Origin: Hofstenia miamia | Taxonomy: Eukaryota; Xenacoelomorpha; Acoela | Assembly (NCBI GenBank): GCA_004352715.1 | Contig: SCFE01000010.1 | Span: forward strand, 2,430,929 to 2,461,361 | DNA length: 30,433 nucleotides | Reading direction: 5' to 3' | Made by a program: the position numbers and the translations under genes | Notes under the pieces: model-generated | What the model was told of the DNA's origin: nothing | The model's input: only the letters and a program-made list of their open reading frames with translations | Database searches by the model: none | Part shown: positions 19,859-28,955 of the stretch, one piece after another | Layout: each line of letters opens with the position of its first letter | Position numbering within the stretch: the first letter of the stretch is position 1

Positions 19859-20858
19859 NNNNNNNNNNNNNNNNNNNNNNNNNNNNNNNNNNNNNNNNNN
19901 NNNNNNNNNNNNNNNNNNNNNNNNNNNNNNNNNNNNNNNNNNNNNNNNNNNNNNNNNNNNNNNNNNNNNNNNNNNNNNNNNNNNNNNNNNNNNNNNNNNN
20001 NNNNNNNNNNNNNNNNNNNNNNNNNNNNNNNNNNNNNNNNNNNNNNNNNNNNNNNNNNNNNNNNNNNNNNNNNNNNNNNNNNNNNNNNNNNNNNNNNNNN
20101 NNNNNNNNNNNNNNNNNNNNNNNNNNNNNNNNNNNNNNNNNNNNNNNNNNNNNNNNNNNNNNNNNNNNNNNNNNNNNNNNNNNNNNNNNNNNNNNNNNNN
20201 NNNNNNNNNNNNNNNNNNNNNNNNNNNNNNNNNNNNNNNNNNNNNNNNNNNNNNNNNNNNNNNNNNNNNNNNNNNNNNNNNNNNNNNNNNNNNNNNNNNN
20301 NNNNNNNNNNNNNNNNNNNNNNNNNNNNNNNNNNNNNNNNNNNNNNNNNNNNNNNNNNNNNNNNNNNNNNNNNNNNNNNNNNNNNNNNNNNNNNNNNNNN
20401 NNNNNNNNNNNNNNNNNNNNNNNNNNNNNNNNNNNNNNNNNNNNNNNNNNNNNNNNNNNNNNNNNNNNNNNNNNNNNNNNNNNNNNNNNNNNNNNNNNNN
20501 NNNNNNNNNNNNNNNNNNNNNNNNNNNNNNNNNNNNNNNNNNNNNNNNNNNNNNNNNNNNNNNNNNNNNNNNNNNNNNNNNNNNNNNNNNNNNNNNNNNN
20601 NNNNNNNNNNNNNNNNNNNNNNNNNNNNNNNNNNNNNNNNNNNNNNNNNNNNNNNNNNNNNNNNNNNNNNNNNNNNNNNNNNNNNNNNNNNNNNNNNNNN
20701 NNNNNNNNNNNNNNNNNNNNNNNNNNNNNNNNNNNNNNNNNNNNNNNNNNNNNNNNNNNNNNNNNNNNNNNNNNNNNNNNNNNNNNNNNNNNNNNNNNNN
20801 NNNNNNNNNNNNNNNNNNNNNNNNNNNNNNNNNNNNNNNNNNNNNNNNNNNNNNNNNN
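19859..20858. other. Assembly gap (1000 N)
   Basis: Exactly 1000 N, flanked by a microsatellite on the left and a tandem palindrome array on the right. The round size suggests a placeholder length. Confidence 0.98.
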
Positions 20859-21026
20859 GTGGATTCCACAAAATGCTATAATCTACTGTTTCACTTGTAA
20901 AATATTTTGTGGATTCCACAAAACTTCGGAAGAGAATTTTATTTCGATTGTCTATTTTTGTGGATTCCACAAAATGCTGGAATTTGCTGTTTCACTTGTA
21001 AAATATTTTTGTGGATTCCACAAAAT
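20859..21026. repeat. Tandem array of a 19-bp perfect palindrome, period 50-51 bp
   Basis: Four copies of TTTTGTGGATTCCACAAAA (9-bp arms around one central base; the first is cut by the gap) are centred at 20864, 20914, 20965 and 21016. The spacers alternate. The first and third share TGCT..AAT.T.CTGTTTCAC and continue TTGTAAAATA. The second is different (CTTCGGAAGAGAATTTTATT...). The higher-order unit is therefore about 101 bp (two palindromes plus two spacer types). The array continues leftward into the gap, so its total size is unknown. No coding potential. Confidence 0.9.
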
Positions 21027-21060
21027 ATTTGAAATTTTTTGAAACTAAAATATTAATAAT

Positions 21061-21091
21061 AAAAATGGAAAATGTGATTTATTCCATTTTT
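21061..21091. repeat. Short hairpin AAAAATGGAA/TTCCATTTTT
   Basis: Perfect 10-bp arms (21061-21070 and 21082-21091) with an 11-nt loop, just outside the palindrome array. Confidence 0.6.
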
Positions 21092-21587
21092 ATGTGACTC
21101 TATGTTGAACCAAATTTCAATAATCTATTAAAACTTTATTAAAGAAAAGATGATCCATTTATTTGGCAAACCATAGAACAAAGTCAATAACAAAGATAAT
21201 GAAAAATCGAAACCCAGTAACTCAATTCTTCACGAAAATTCAACTTTCGGAACCAAGATAATAAGTTTTCTACAATCAAGTTAATTGTAAAAACAAAAGA
21301 ATATATAAATAAATGATAAAGTGAGTCTTTCTTATTGTATCAAAATTTTCCAAAACATTAGATTTTGTTTTTATGATCTACTCATATGATGATTTTACAA
21401 AGTGTGTCGTTTAAAGCCAGGAAATATGTTTGCCTAGTTAATGTGACTAATGATAAACGCATGGAAGTATGAAGACTGCCTAATGCTGGCCGTACAATGC
21501 CGGTAAGTAAAGTAGAAAGTTTTTAATTACCGGCAGTGTACGAGGTCTTAAATAAAGTAAGGTAATGCCCATGTTAATCAAAAGTGG
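21092..21587. other. No gene; one stable hairpin
   Basis: AT-rich. CGTACAATGCCGGTAA (21491-21506) pairs with TTACCGGCAGTGTACG (21527-21542) with one mismatch around a 20-nt loop. It is GC-richer than its surroundings. Nothing else is seen. Confidence 0.45.
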
Positions 21588-21930
21588 AAAATCTTGATAA
21601 GTTCTTGGAAATTTCTTAGATTTTTCTTGGAAAAAACTTGCAAGAACTTGGCAAGAAATTTCCCAGAAATTCCACGAATCTTGAAAGAAATTTTCAAGAA
21701 ATCCAAGAATCAGGAAAAATCTTGAAAAGTTCTTGGAAGTTTCTTAGATATTCTTGGAAAAAACTTGGCAAGAAATTTTTAAGATTTTTAAGAATCTTGA
21801 AAGAAATTTCCAAGAAATTCTAAGAAGTATAGAAAATCCTCAAATGTTCTTGGAAGTTTCTTAAATTATTCGTTGAGTAAACTTGAAATTCGCAAAAATA
21901 TCCAAGAAATTCCAATAGTCATAAAATAAA
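21588..21930. repeat. Tandem repeat, about 120-bp unit, rich in GAAATTTC and TTCTTGGAA
   Basis: Three degenerate copies (about 21588-21714, 21715-21831, 21832-21925) share the order: GAAAATCTTGAAAAGTTCTT, then GGAAGTTTCTTAGAT, TTCTTGGAAAAAACTTGG, CAAGAAATTT, and AATCTTGAAAGAAATTTCCA. Within each copy the words AAGAAATTTC, TTCTTGGAA and CAAGAAATTCC recur in both orientations at about 10-15 bp spacing. The third copy is the most decayed. The 61-codon Lys-rich open frame through copies 1 and 2 is a by-product of the repeat. Confidence 0.8.
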
Positions 21931-22704
21931 ATGCAAGAAATTTTAAGATGTCGCCAAAAATCTAAAATATAATTTGGAAGCAATGTACAGAACAAATGCG
22001 TAACATAATCATGATTTCATTTAAAGTTATTTGTTGTCACACAAAGAAGACAAATATATATAAATGTTAATAAGATTTTAAACATCGACTCTTTTAATGT
22101 CATATATTCATATTTCATATATTTCCACTTTTTGAGTCTGTTTTTCCACAACGTGGCTTCCATCCATATTTGCGGAATTTCTTCACATCTTGCAAAAACC
22201 GCTTCTAAAATAAGAATATTATATATGTATAAAAAGAAGATATTTCATTCATTCAAAATTTTAATTAATTATAACAGAATTTTCATAATTTCTTTTTGCA
22301 CTAAAATATCGACATAGTTGTACTTTAATTTTGGAGTGGTTAAAAATGAGAATGCCCAAGCTATCAAGATCAAGAACATATTGTCTTAGTGAGTTTTCAC
22401 AAGATCGCCGTACGGATTTACAATTTCTTTACACAATAATCAGGAAATTAATTGAATATCTGAAAGAAAAATAAATAATTTGTTTCATCTTCAGTTTTTA
22501 TTCATCAGACTTGTCAATGAGTCGACATTTCCAAGCTCGAATCGGCTCACCACATAAAATCTTTGAATGAGGCTTGTTTTAGCTCGGTATTTTTTTAAAA
22601 ATACTGTGCTCAGAGAATTTTTTGCATAGCTCTTCCTACTGTTTAATAAACATTTCTTAAATAAGATTATAGGAAAGGCATTCTGACTGCAAAAAACAAG
22701 AAAA
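21931..22704. other. No gene seen
   Basis: AT-rich sequence with no supported feature up to the second assembly gap. Confidence 0.3.
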
Positions 22705-23704
22705 NNNNNNNNNNNNNNNNNNNNNNNNNNNNNNNNNNNNNNNNNNNNNNNNNNNNNNNNNNNNNNNNNNNNNNNNNNNNNNNNNNNNNNNNNNNNNNNN
22801 NNNNNNNNNNNNNNNNNNNNNNNNNNNNNNNNNNNNNNNNNNNNNNNNNNNNNNNNNNNNNNNNNNNNNNNNNNNNNNNNNNNNNNNNNNNNNNNNNNNN
22901 NNNNNNNNNNNNNNNNNNNNNNNNNNNNNNNNNNNNNNNNNNNNNNNNNNNNNNNNNNNNNNNNNNNNNNNNNNNNNNNNNNNNNNNNNNNNNNNNNNNN
23001 NNNNNNNNNNNNNNNNNNNNNNNNNNNNNNNNNNNNNNNNNNNNNNNNNNNNNNNNNNNNNNNNNNNNNNNNNNNNNNNNNNNNNNNNNNNNNNNNNNNN
23101 NNNNNNNNNNNNNNNNNNNNNNNNNNNNNNNNNNNNNNNNNNNNNNNNNNNNNNNNNNNNNNNNNNNNNNNNNNNNNNNNNNNNNNNNNNNNNNNNNNNN
23201 NNNNNNNNNNNNNNNNNNNNNNNNNNNNNNNNNNNNNNNNNNNNNNNNNNNNNNNNNNNNNNNNNNNNNNNNNNNNNNNNNNNNNNNNNNNNNNNNNNNN
23301 NNNNNNNNNNNNNNNNNNNNNNNNNNNNNNNNNNNNNNNNNNNNNNNNNNNNNNNNNNNNNNNNNNNNNNNNNNNNNNNNNNNNNNNNNNNNNNNNNNNN
23401 NNNNNNNNNNNNNNNNNNNNNNNNNNNNNNNNNNNNNNNNNNNNNNNNNNNNNNNNNNNNNNNNNNNNNNNNNNNNNNNNNNNNNNNNNNNNNNNNNNNN
23501 NNNNNNNNNNNNNNNNNNNNNNNNNNNNNNNNNNNNNNNNNNNNNNNNNNNNNNNNNNNNNNNNNNNNNNNNNNNNNNNNNNNNNNNNNNNNNNNNNNNN
23601 NNNNNNNNNNNNNNNNNNNNNNNNNNNNNNNNNNNNNNNNNNNNNNNNNNNNNNNNNNNNNNNNNNNNNNNNNNNNNNNNNNNNNNNNNNNNNNNNNNNN
23701 NNNN
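22705..23704. other. Assembly gap (1000 N)
   Basis: Exactly 1000 N, ending 15 bp before the left terminus of the transposon at 23720. Open frames spanning it are meaningless. Confidence 0.98.
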
Positions 23705-23868
23705 AAAAAGTGTGACTTACCGTGTTACCCAAAAGTCACGCACAATTTAATATTTACATAATTTGAGCCAATAAAACTTATCAGCCAATCAAATTCGTAC
23801 ACATTCTACTATATATCTTCGAATTACATGCTGTGCAGTTTATTTTTTTCTGTGGCAGTTATTTCATC

Positions 23869-24345
23869 ATGGATTTGCAAATGCGCATTGAGTTAGTTGA
23901 GCTATACTTTGCAAATGGACAATCATCAACTGCCACTTTGCGATGTTATAAGACTCGACACAAATTGCATGATGATCCTTGCAGTGTCAGCACTATAACA
24001 AGATTAGTGACTCGCTTCAAAGAAACTGGGTCAGTGATGGACAAACCCAAATCAGGCAGACCAAGTTTGGAAGAGGTTCGCGAGCCAATTGTGAAGGCAG
24101 AGTTGGAACGGCAGCAATCTGCACATGCTCTCAGTGTTGCATCATCATCCACCGTTGCAAGTGTCACAGGAATTCCACAAAGCAGTGTACAACGTATTCT
24201 TAGACATCGGCTTGGTCTCTATCCATACAAGCTACAGGTAAACCAGAAGCTATCTGCTAGAGATCAAGAGCAAAGAGTTGACTTCGCACGATTCCTACTG
24301 TCAAACAACGTCAACTTGGGGATATTCGCAGTTTTTTGACATTTT
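23869..24345 (+). CDS. Tc1/mariner-type transposase, N-terminal part (runs into the gap)
   Basis: It starts at the ATG at 23869 (MDLQMRIELVELYFANGQSS). Residues about 1-60 form a helix-turn-helix of the DUF4817/paired-like type found in many insect and marine-invertebrate Tc1/mariner proteins. The key stretch ITRLVTRFKETGSVMDKPKS, continuing GRP, is the classic end of that domain. A second HTH-like part follows (SVASVTGIPQSSVQRILRHR, then LGLYPYKLQ), with QRVDFARFLL leading toward the catalytic core. The first frame ends in a TGA at 24337-24339. This may be a frameshift near 24315 just before the N run or a genuine decay mark. The DDE/D core would lie in the 328-N gap and cannot be judged. 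Confidence 0.85.
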
Positions 24346-24673
24346 NNNNNNNNNNNNNNNNNNNNNNNNNNNNNNNNNNNNNNNNNNNNNNNNNNNNNNN
24401 NNNNNNNNNNNNNNNNNNNNNNNNNNNNNNNNNNNNNNNNNNNNNNNNNNNNNNNNNNNNNNNNNNNNNNNNNNNNNNNNNNNNNNNNNNNNNNNNNNNN
24501 NNNNNNNNNNNNNNNNNNNNNNNNNNNNNNNNNNNNNNNNNNNNNNNNNNNNNNNNNNNNNNNNNNNNNNNNNNNNNNNNNNNNNNNNNNNNNNNNNNNN
24601 NNNNNNNNNNNNNNNNNNNNNNNNNNNNNNNNNNNNNNNNNNNNNNNNNNNNNNNNNNNNNNNNNNNNNNNNN
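24346..24673. other. Assembly gap (328 N) inside the transposon
   Basis: 328 N, hiding most of the catalytic half of the transposase. Confidence 0.98.
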
Positions 24674-24760
24674 TTGTGTTTATTTGTTGGTTACAAATAT
24701 ATGTTCATTATATTAAAAAAATTCAATTCAAATTGTGCGTGACTTTTGGGTAACACTGTA

Positions 24761-25068
24761 TATATACATACTCTAGATATACTGTATATATATAAAATTA
24801 ACCACTTAAGCTAAGGAAGATGTATATACATATGATTTGAGTAGAGGCTTTATTGGGATCTTCACGAACAATCTCGTGGAGTGTGGATAAAAATTCCCCC
24901 CATGGGCAAGCATGCCATAGTTTCAACAGACGTAGACTAATTAAAATTCAAAATATATTTTTATAATGTAAAATAGAAGTCATCCATTTCTTTCAAAGCA
25001 GTATTAATTCTTTGCATATAGAACAGACAGAATTTCATTAAAGTTTTTATATACCCTTGTAAGTATAA
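24761..25068. other. No gene seen
   Basis: TA-rich sequence follows the transposon end (GTATATATACATAC...ACTGTATATATATA). No other feature is supported. Confidence 0.3.
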
Positions 25069-25071
25069 TTG

Positions 25072-25251
25072 ATGATCCGTCCCTTGACATTCAAATGCTC
25101 GTACTGCAAAACTGTATGTCGCAGCAAACACTTCAAGCCAAATACCACTAGATCAGACATCGGGGAAAAAGTTGCTTTCTCGAAAACGAGTCATCAACCG
25201 TATACCAATTTTTTTCATGTGAAATGCAATATGGGTATTTTGCAAATTTGA
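25072..25251 (+). CDS. Short ORF with a possible Cys/His cluster, unidentified
   Basis: 59 codons from ATG 25072 to TGA. FKCSYCKTVC gives a CxxC pair and FFHVKC near the end gives HxxC about 40 residues later, so a zinc-binding arrangement is imaginable. The spacing fits no finger I can name. There is no splice or promoter evidence. It could be chance. Confidence 0.18.
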   Translation: MIRPLTFKCSYCKTVCRSKHFKPNTTRSDIGEKVAFSKTSHQPYTNFFHVKCNMGILQI

Positions 25252-26453
25252 AGAGTAATAGAAAGGGGTGAAAATTGCACCTAAGCCCCCAAAATTTGCT
25301 TATGACGTGCAAAAATGGCGATATCATGCTTCGCTATGCGTTAATAAACTTTGCACTTACTAACTTTCAGGAAAATAAATTCCAAATTTTCAAGTGTGAA
25401 AAATTTTTTCAATAATTTTGCCTTCAATATTGGATCTAAATGAACTAAATTTTTTGTATTCAACTTATATCTGTTAGTTCTATTGCAAATTTTAAGAAAT
25501 TTCAAAATCGGCTTATTGGTTGGCAAGATTTTTGGCAGAAGACAGGATCTTTAGGTTAATTAATTCCATTTCTCACATAATTTATTTAAGGCCAATTTTG
25601 CATACCGAAATTTTGAAATTTGTACGATATATATATCTATTTGGCAAGCGCAAGTATGTAAATAATAATACTTTAAGATTTTCCAAAAGCTTTATCTTGC
25701 AGGCCTGAAATTTATCTAAAGCCTAATTAAAATCAAAACCCAAATTATGCCTATAATAGCTTCAAAGAAATGAAATTTTCATTACAATATGTGTTTAATT
25801 GGGCACAGGTACTGCGGACTTTTAATATTTAATTCAGAATTTTCAGCATTTTTCAATGTTTTGCTACAAAGTCAAATTAGTGCTTTTTCACTGTTTTAGT
25901 ATCATCACGAATTTTTATAACCGTATATATTAATATGTTTTTCTCTAAATATTTGATGCATTTGAACCATTTTCTTCTAAACATGAGCTTGGGAAAAATC
26001 GTTGTCCCATAAATTTTAAACAAGCTTAATCTACTACTTTTGCATTTACATCTTTGCTAATAGTTTTGGAAAGATATTTTTAGTTGTCTGCATCCTGATA
26101 AATCCTAATTTAACATCTCATCCAAATTTTTTTGAAGATTTGTTTGGTAATAATACATTTCTCAATATAAAACACTTTGCAACCGAAATTTTTAATAAAA
26201 TGCATTTGATATTAAATAGATGTGAACTTTTTTTGCTAGGAAAAATGCATAGTCTTTTTTGGGATTCCTCCCTAAACACACATTAATATGACATCCCTAA
26301 ATTTCACAATTACTACTGGAAATAATATCTACCAAAATATCACATCTGTATATCCCAATGAATTTAATTAATACATCTTTATTAAGTTGAAAACTGGAAA
26401 GAAAATGTTTTGAATTAAAGAACTTTGGAAATTTAAAATTACAATCATCAGTG
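25252..26453. other. AT-rich, no gene seen
   Basis: Read on both strands, there is no protein family, inverted repeat or tandem repeat worth reporting. Short open frames here are of AT-rich, Phe/Ile/Lys/Asn composition. Confidence 0.35.
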
Positions 26454-26642
26454 CTACCTAACTGGATAGACCCTTAGATAAGTACACTTAATCTTTCTGA
26501 ACAGATCACTTTTTATTTGCTCCACACTTACAGTTAGAGAATTTTCTTTAACAACTGATATTTCCAGTTCCTGGTCTTTGTCTTTATCTTCATTAAACCT
26601 AATAAAGTAAGTATTTAGCAAGTTTGCTATTGATTCATTCAT
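26454..26642 (-). pseudogene. Possible relic of a LINE linker region
   Basis: 62 codons on the minus strand from an ATG (MNESIANLLNTYFIRFNEDK), then SLTVSVEQIKSDLFRKIKCT. The arrangement 'LLNxYF ... xxISVExIKxxLxxLK' is reminiscent of the segment just upstream of the reverse transcriptase in non-LTR elements. The expected K(S)xGPDG motif is not present and no RT follows. Weak. Confidence 0.15.
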
Positions 26643-27170
26643 TTTTTATTTTTCAGCTTCAATATATTATTTATTGTATCATAAATACTTTTTATATTCA
26701 TTGATGCAACTTTCATCTTCGAATTAGTTACATATACAGTATCTAAATGAGACTAATTAGGTAGAAATGTGTGTGTATTTACGTACTTTTTAAATCTCAT
26801 ATCATTTTTTTATTAGCATCACCTGTAATGTTGAAAATGCCCTTTGGTATTGTTGTAGACATGACATTAAAATACTACTACGTTTCACAAAGATTACCAG
26901 TTATTTTCTGAATAATAGTTATTGTAGCAGTGTCGTTTTAGAAATTGTGGAATAGATTAGATAAACTAACTAGAAATTCCCCTAATTTTAAGAAGTTGCA
27001 AAAGACTGCTAAAGAAGAACCTACTTGCTTCACTAGATATATTAGGGGCTTTAAAGAAATTACGGACTTGGCAAAGCTGGATATAATGTAGTGAATTTTT
27101 TATTTGTAAATACACATTTTTTACATTATTTATAGCTGTGTGATTAAATGATCTGTTCAACGTGTATTTT
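26643..27170. other. No gene seen
   Basis: AT-rich. Base composition changes sharply at about 27170-27190, where the LINE sequence begins. A minus-strand 77-codon frame across this boundary (27199-26966) is not supported. Confidence 0.3.
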
Positions 27171-27189
27171 GCCCATAACTTCTCTGTAC

Positions 27190-28300
27190 CTGTCTCCATG
27201 TGTCCTGGTCTGCCTGCTGCCTCCCTGCTAATCCTTGCTTAAATCTTGCAAGTTGTCTGGTCCTTGCTATCCTGATGATGTCCCTTCCTTTGAAATTCAT
27301 GAAACCTCCTCCACGCTTTCTATCCATTTAAAGCATCTTTACGCCTTCAGTTGCTCCTCTAAGCGCTATCCCGCCTGTTGGAAGACATCTTGCATTTCTC
27401 CGCTGTTAAAATCTAATCAGCTTCCCTCCTCGCAGGTCACGTCCTACTGCCCAATAGCTATTCTATCTCGACTGTCTATCATCTTTGAACGCCTTGTTTT
27501 TCGTTATGTATTTGCAAAAATTTGTCACCTCATCTCTTCTACTCAGCATGGCAACCTTCCTGGTCGCTCTATGATTACTAACCTGCTCACTCTAATCGAA
27601 AATTGCTACTTTCACTCTGATAGTAATGATCCTGGTTGTATTATCTTTCTTGACATCTCAAAAGCGTTTGATTGCCTCCCTCATTCCATTCTGCTTGACA
27701 AGTTACATTTATTTGGTTTTGATGTGGATTTCATTGAACTGTTCCAGTCTTACCTGACCAATTGCCACCAGTGTGTCAAAATCAACTTCTCTATCTCTTC
27801 TCCTGTCTCCGTTACTAGTGTCCCCCTCAAGGCTCAGTGTTTGCTGTTCTTTTCTTCCTAATTGCCATTAACAACCTCCCTCATTCTGCTCTCAACTCAT
27901 CTTGCCTGTTGTATGTCGACGACACTGCGATTTTTGATTTTGTTTGATATTTTGCTTCTAACATTTCTTCTGATCTTGAGCACTTGTCTACTTGGTCAAC
28001 CATCTTGATATTAGCACTACCAAGACATGCTTTTTCTGTGGCTCCCTCTTTTGATTTGCCTCTACCTGTGATCTTTGCACCTCATCAAACTCATCTTGGA
28101 GTTCAACTTGCTGCAAACTTAAATTGGACTGGAGATGTGTCATTGCATCTCTGCAAAGCTAATTCCTCGCTATTTGCCCTTTCCATAATGTTCCTTTTAA
28201 TACCTCGTCCACTGTGAAACTCTCTTTGTTCAAGTTCATTCCTCGCGCCATTCTTCTCTATGCATCTCCTTGTTGGTAACCTTCTCATGCTTTGTTCCAC
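27190..28300 (+). pseudogene. Reverse transcriptase of a Jockey/CR1/L2-group LINE, frameshifted
   Basis: The first frame (27235-27861) carries the fingers and palm: WKTSCISPLLKSNQ, SYCPIAILSRLSIIFERLV, STQHGNLPGRS, and the box A motif IIFLDISKAFDCLPHSILLD with its catalytic Asp. A one-base insertion in a C run near 27825 (GTCCCCCTCAAGG) shifts the frame. The shifted frame gives PQGSVFAVLFFL and then LLYVDDTAIF, with the YVDD active site at 27912-27923, followed by a stop soon after (DFV-stop). More frame changes are needed for the thumb (HLGVQLAANLNWTG). The enzyme would copy element RNA at a nicked target. This copy is dead. Confidence 0.88.
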
Positions 28301-28663
28301 TCCATGGAACGTTTCCAAAAATGCGCTTTCAAATGGATTTTCCCTTTGGCCTATAAAGACGCTCTGCTGAAATTCTCCACTCTTCCACTGTCACTCTACT
28401 TCCATGCCTGTGATCTCCTCCTGTTCAATCGACTACTGACTCGCAAATTGGATCTTGATCCTTTTGATTTCATTATGTTCTCTAATTCCTGCTGCACTTG
28501 CTCTGATGATGTTGTCACCTTCTCCATTCATTGTATGAAAAAACATCACACCATTCACTTGTTTTTCAATTGTGCTTGTACTGCTGCTAATTACATCTTG
28601 ACTCTCAGCCCTCCAACAGCGATTGATTTTTTTCTCTGCCACCAAACTTCAAGAAATCTTTGA
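28235..28663 (+). pseudogene. C-terminal region of the same LINE ORF2
   Basis: Continues the LINE protein: FIPRAILLYASPCW (about 28233-28275, another frame), then HSMERFQKCAFKWIFPLAYK and DALLKFSTLPLSLYFHACDL, followed by LLFNRLLTRKLDLDPFDF. A Phe/Leu-rich segment with 'xxLExxQKxAxRxI...LxxLxxLPLxxRRxxxxLxxxYK' form follows the RT in CR1/Jockey-type elements, and this matches its layout. After 28663 coding similarity fades toward the 3' UTR. Confidence 0.7.
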
Positions 28664-28805
28664 TGGCTTTCCTCTTTGCTGAGCCCTTCTCCAACTTCGC
28701 CTACTCTTCCGTTTGTTCCTATTTCATCTCCTGTGACTGTCCTCACTGCCGTAAAACTTGACTTGCTTTTATTTTTTTGTTGTATATGCCTTCAGCAGCT
28801 AAATA

Positions 28806-28856
28806 AAGTCATTCATTATTATTATTATTAAATAGTGTGGATAATTCTTATTATTT
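28806..28856. repeat. Junction of two LINE 3' ends at an ATT microsatellite
   Basis: TCATTCATTATTATTATTAT ends the plus-strand LINE. About 10 bases later the minus-strand LINE tail (read in reverse, GAAATGAAATAATAAG) begins. The ATT repeat could have served as landing site for one element's 3' end. Confidence 0.6.
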
Positions 28857-28955
28857 CATTTCTTCTCACAGTTTCATGCTGGCATCCCTTTCAGTTCGGA
28901 GAACTCACCAGTTTCCAGGGAGTTTGAGAGCTTTCCTTTGGACTCTAGCTGTTCC

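Larger units (their letters stand above)
23720..24758 (+). mobile_element. Tc1/mariner-superfamily transposon with an assembly gap inside
   Basis: 29-bp terminal inverted repeats: left CCGTGTTACCCAAAAGTCAC (from 23720), continuing GCACAATTT; right, read inward from 24758, CAGTGTTACCCAAAAGTCAC, continuing GCACAATTT. They differ only at the second base. TA flanks both ends (23718-23719 and 24759-24760). Length is 1039 bp including 328 N, if the gap size is right. It carries the N-terminal half of a transposase on the plus strand. The near-identical ends suggest this is the youngest of the Tc1-like copies here. Confidence 0.9.
27180..28832 (+). mobile_element. 5'-truncated non-LTR retrotransposon (Jockey/CR1/L2 group)
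   Basis: A C/T-rich coding-like stretch begins abruptly near 27180 and continues to a 3' tail, AAATAAAGTCATTCATTATT followed by ATTATTATTA. A simple-repeat 3' end after an AATAAA is typical of CR1/L2-type LINEs. Only the reverse transcriptase and C-terminal part are present. The endonuclease and ORF1 are missing, as expected from incomplete reverse transcription (5' truncation). The element lies tail to tail with another LINE. Confidence 0.85.

Noticed and set aside
19786-20970. Long minus-strand open frames across the N gap
   Set aside because: They are open only because N translates to X; the flanks are microsatellite and tandem repeat.
20859-21026. CRISPR-like array (19-bp palindromic repeat with spacers of about 31 bp)
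   Set aside because: The spacers are not unique (first and third are homologous), no cas genes are present, and the surroundings are plainly eukaryotic. It is a tandem satellite-type repeat.
21638-21823. Lys-rich 61-codon ORF
   Set aside because: Translation of the 120-bp tandem repeat, with no conserved features.
22491-23732. 413-codon minus-strand frame across the second gap
   Set aside because: Almost all of it is N, and the real residues at both ends show no family signature.
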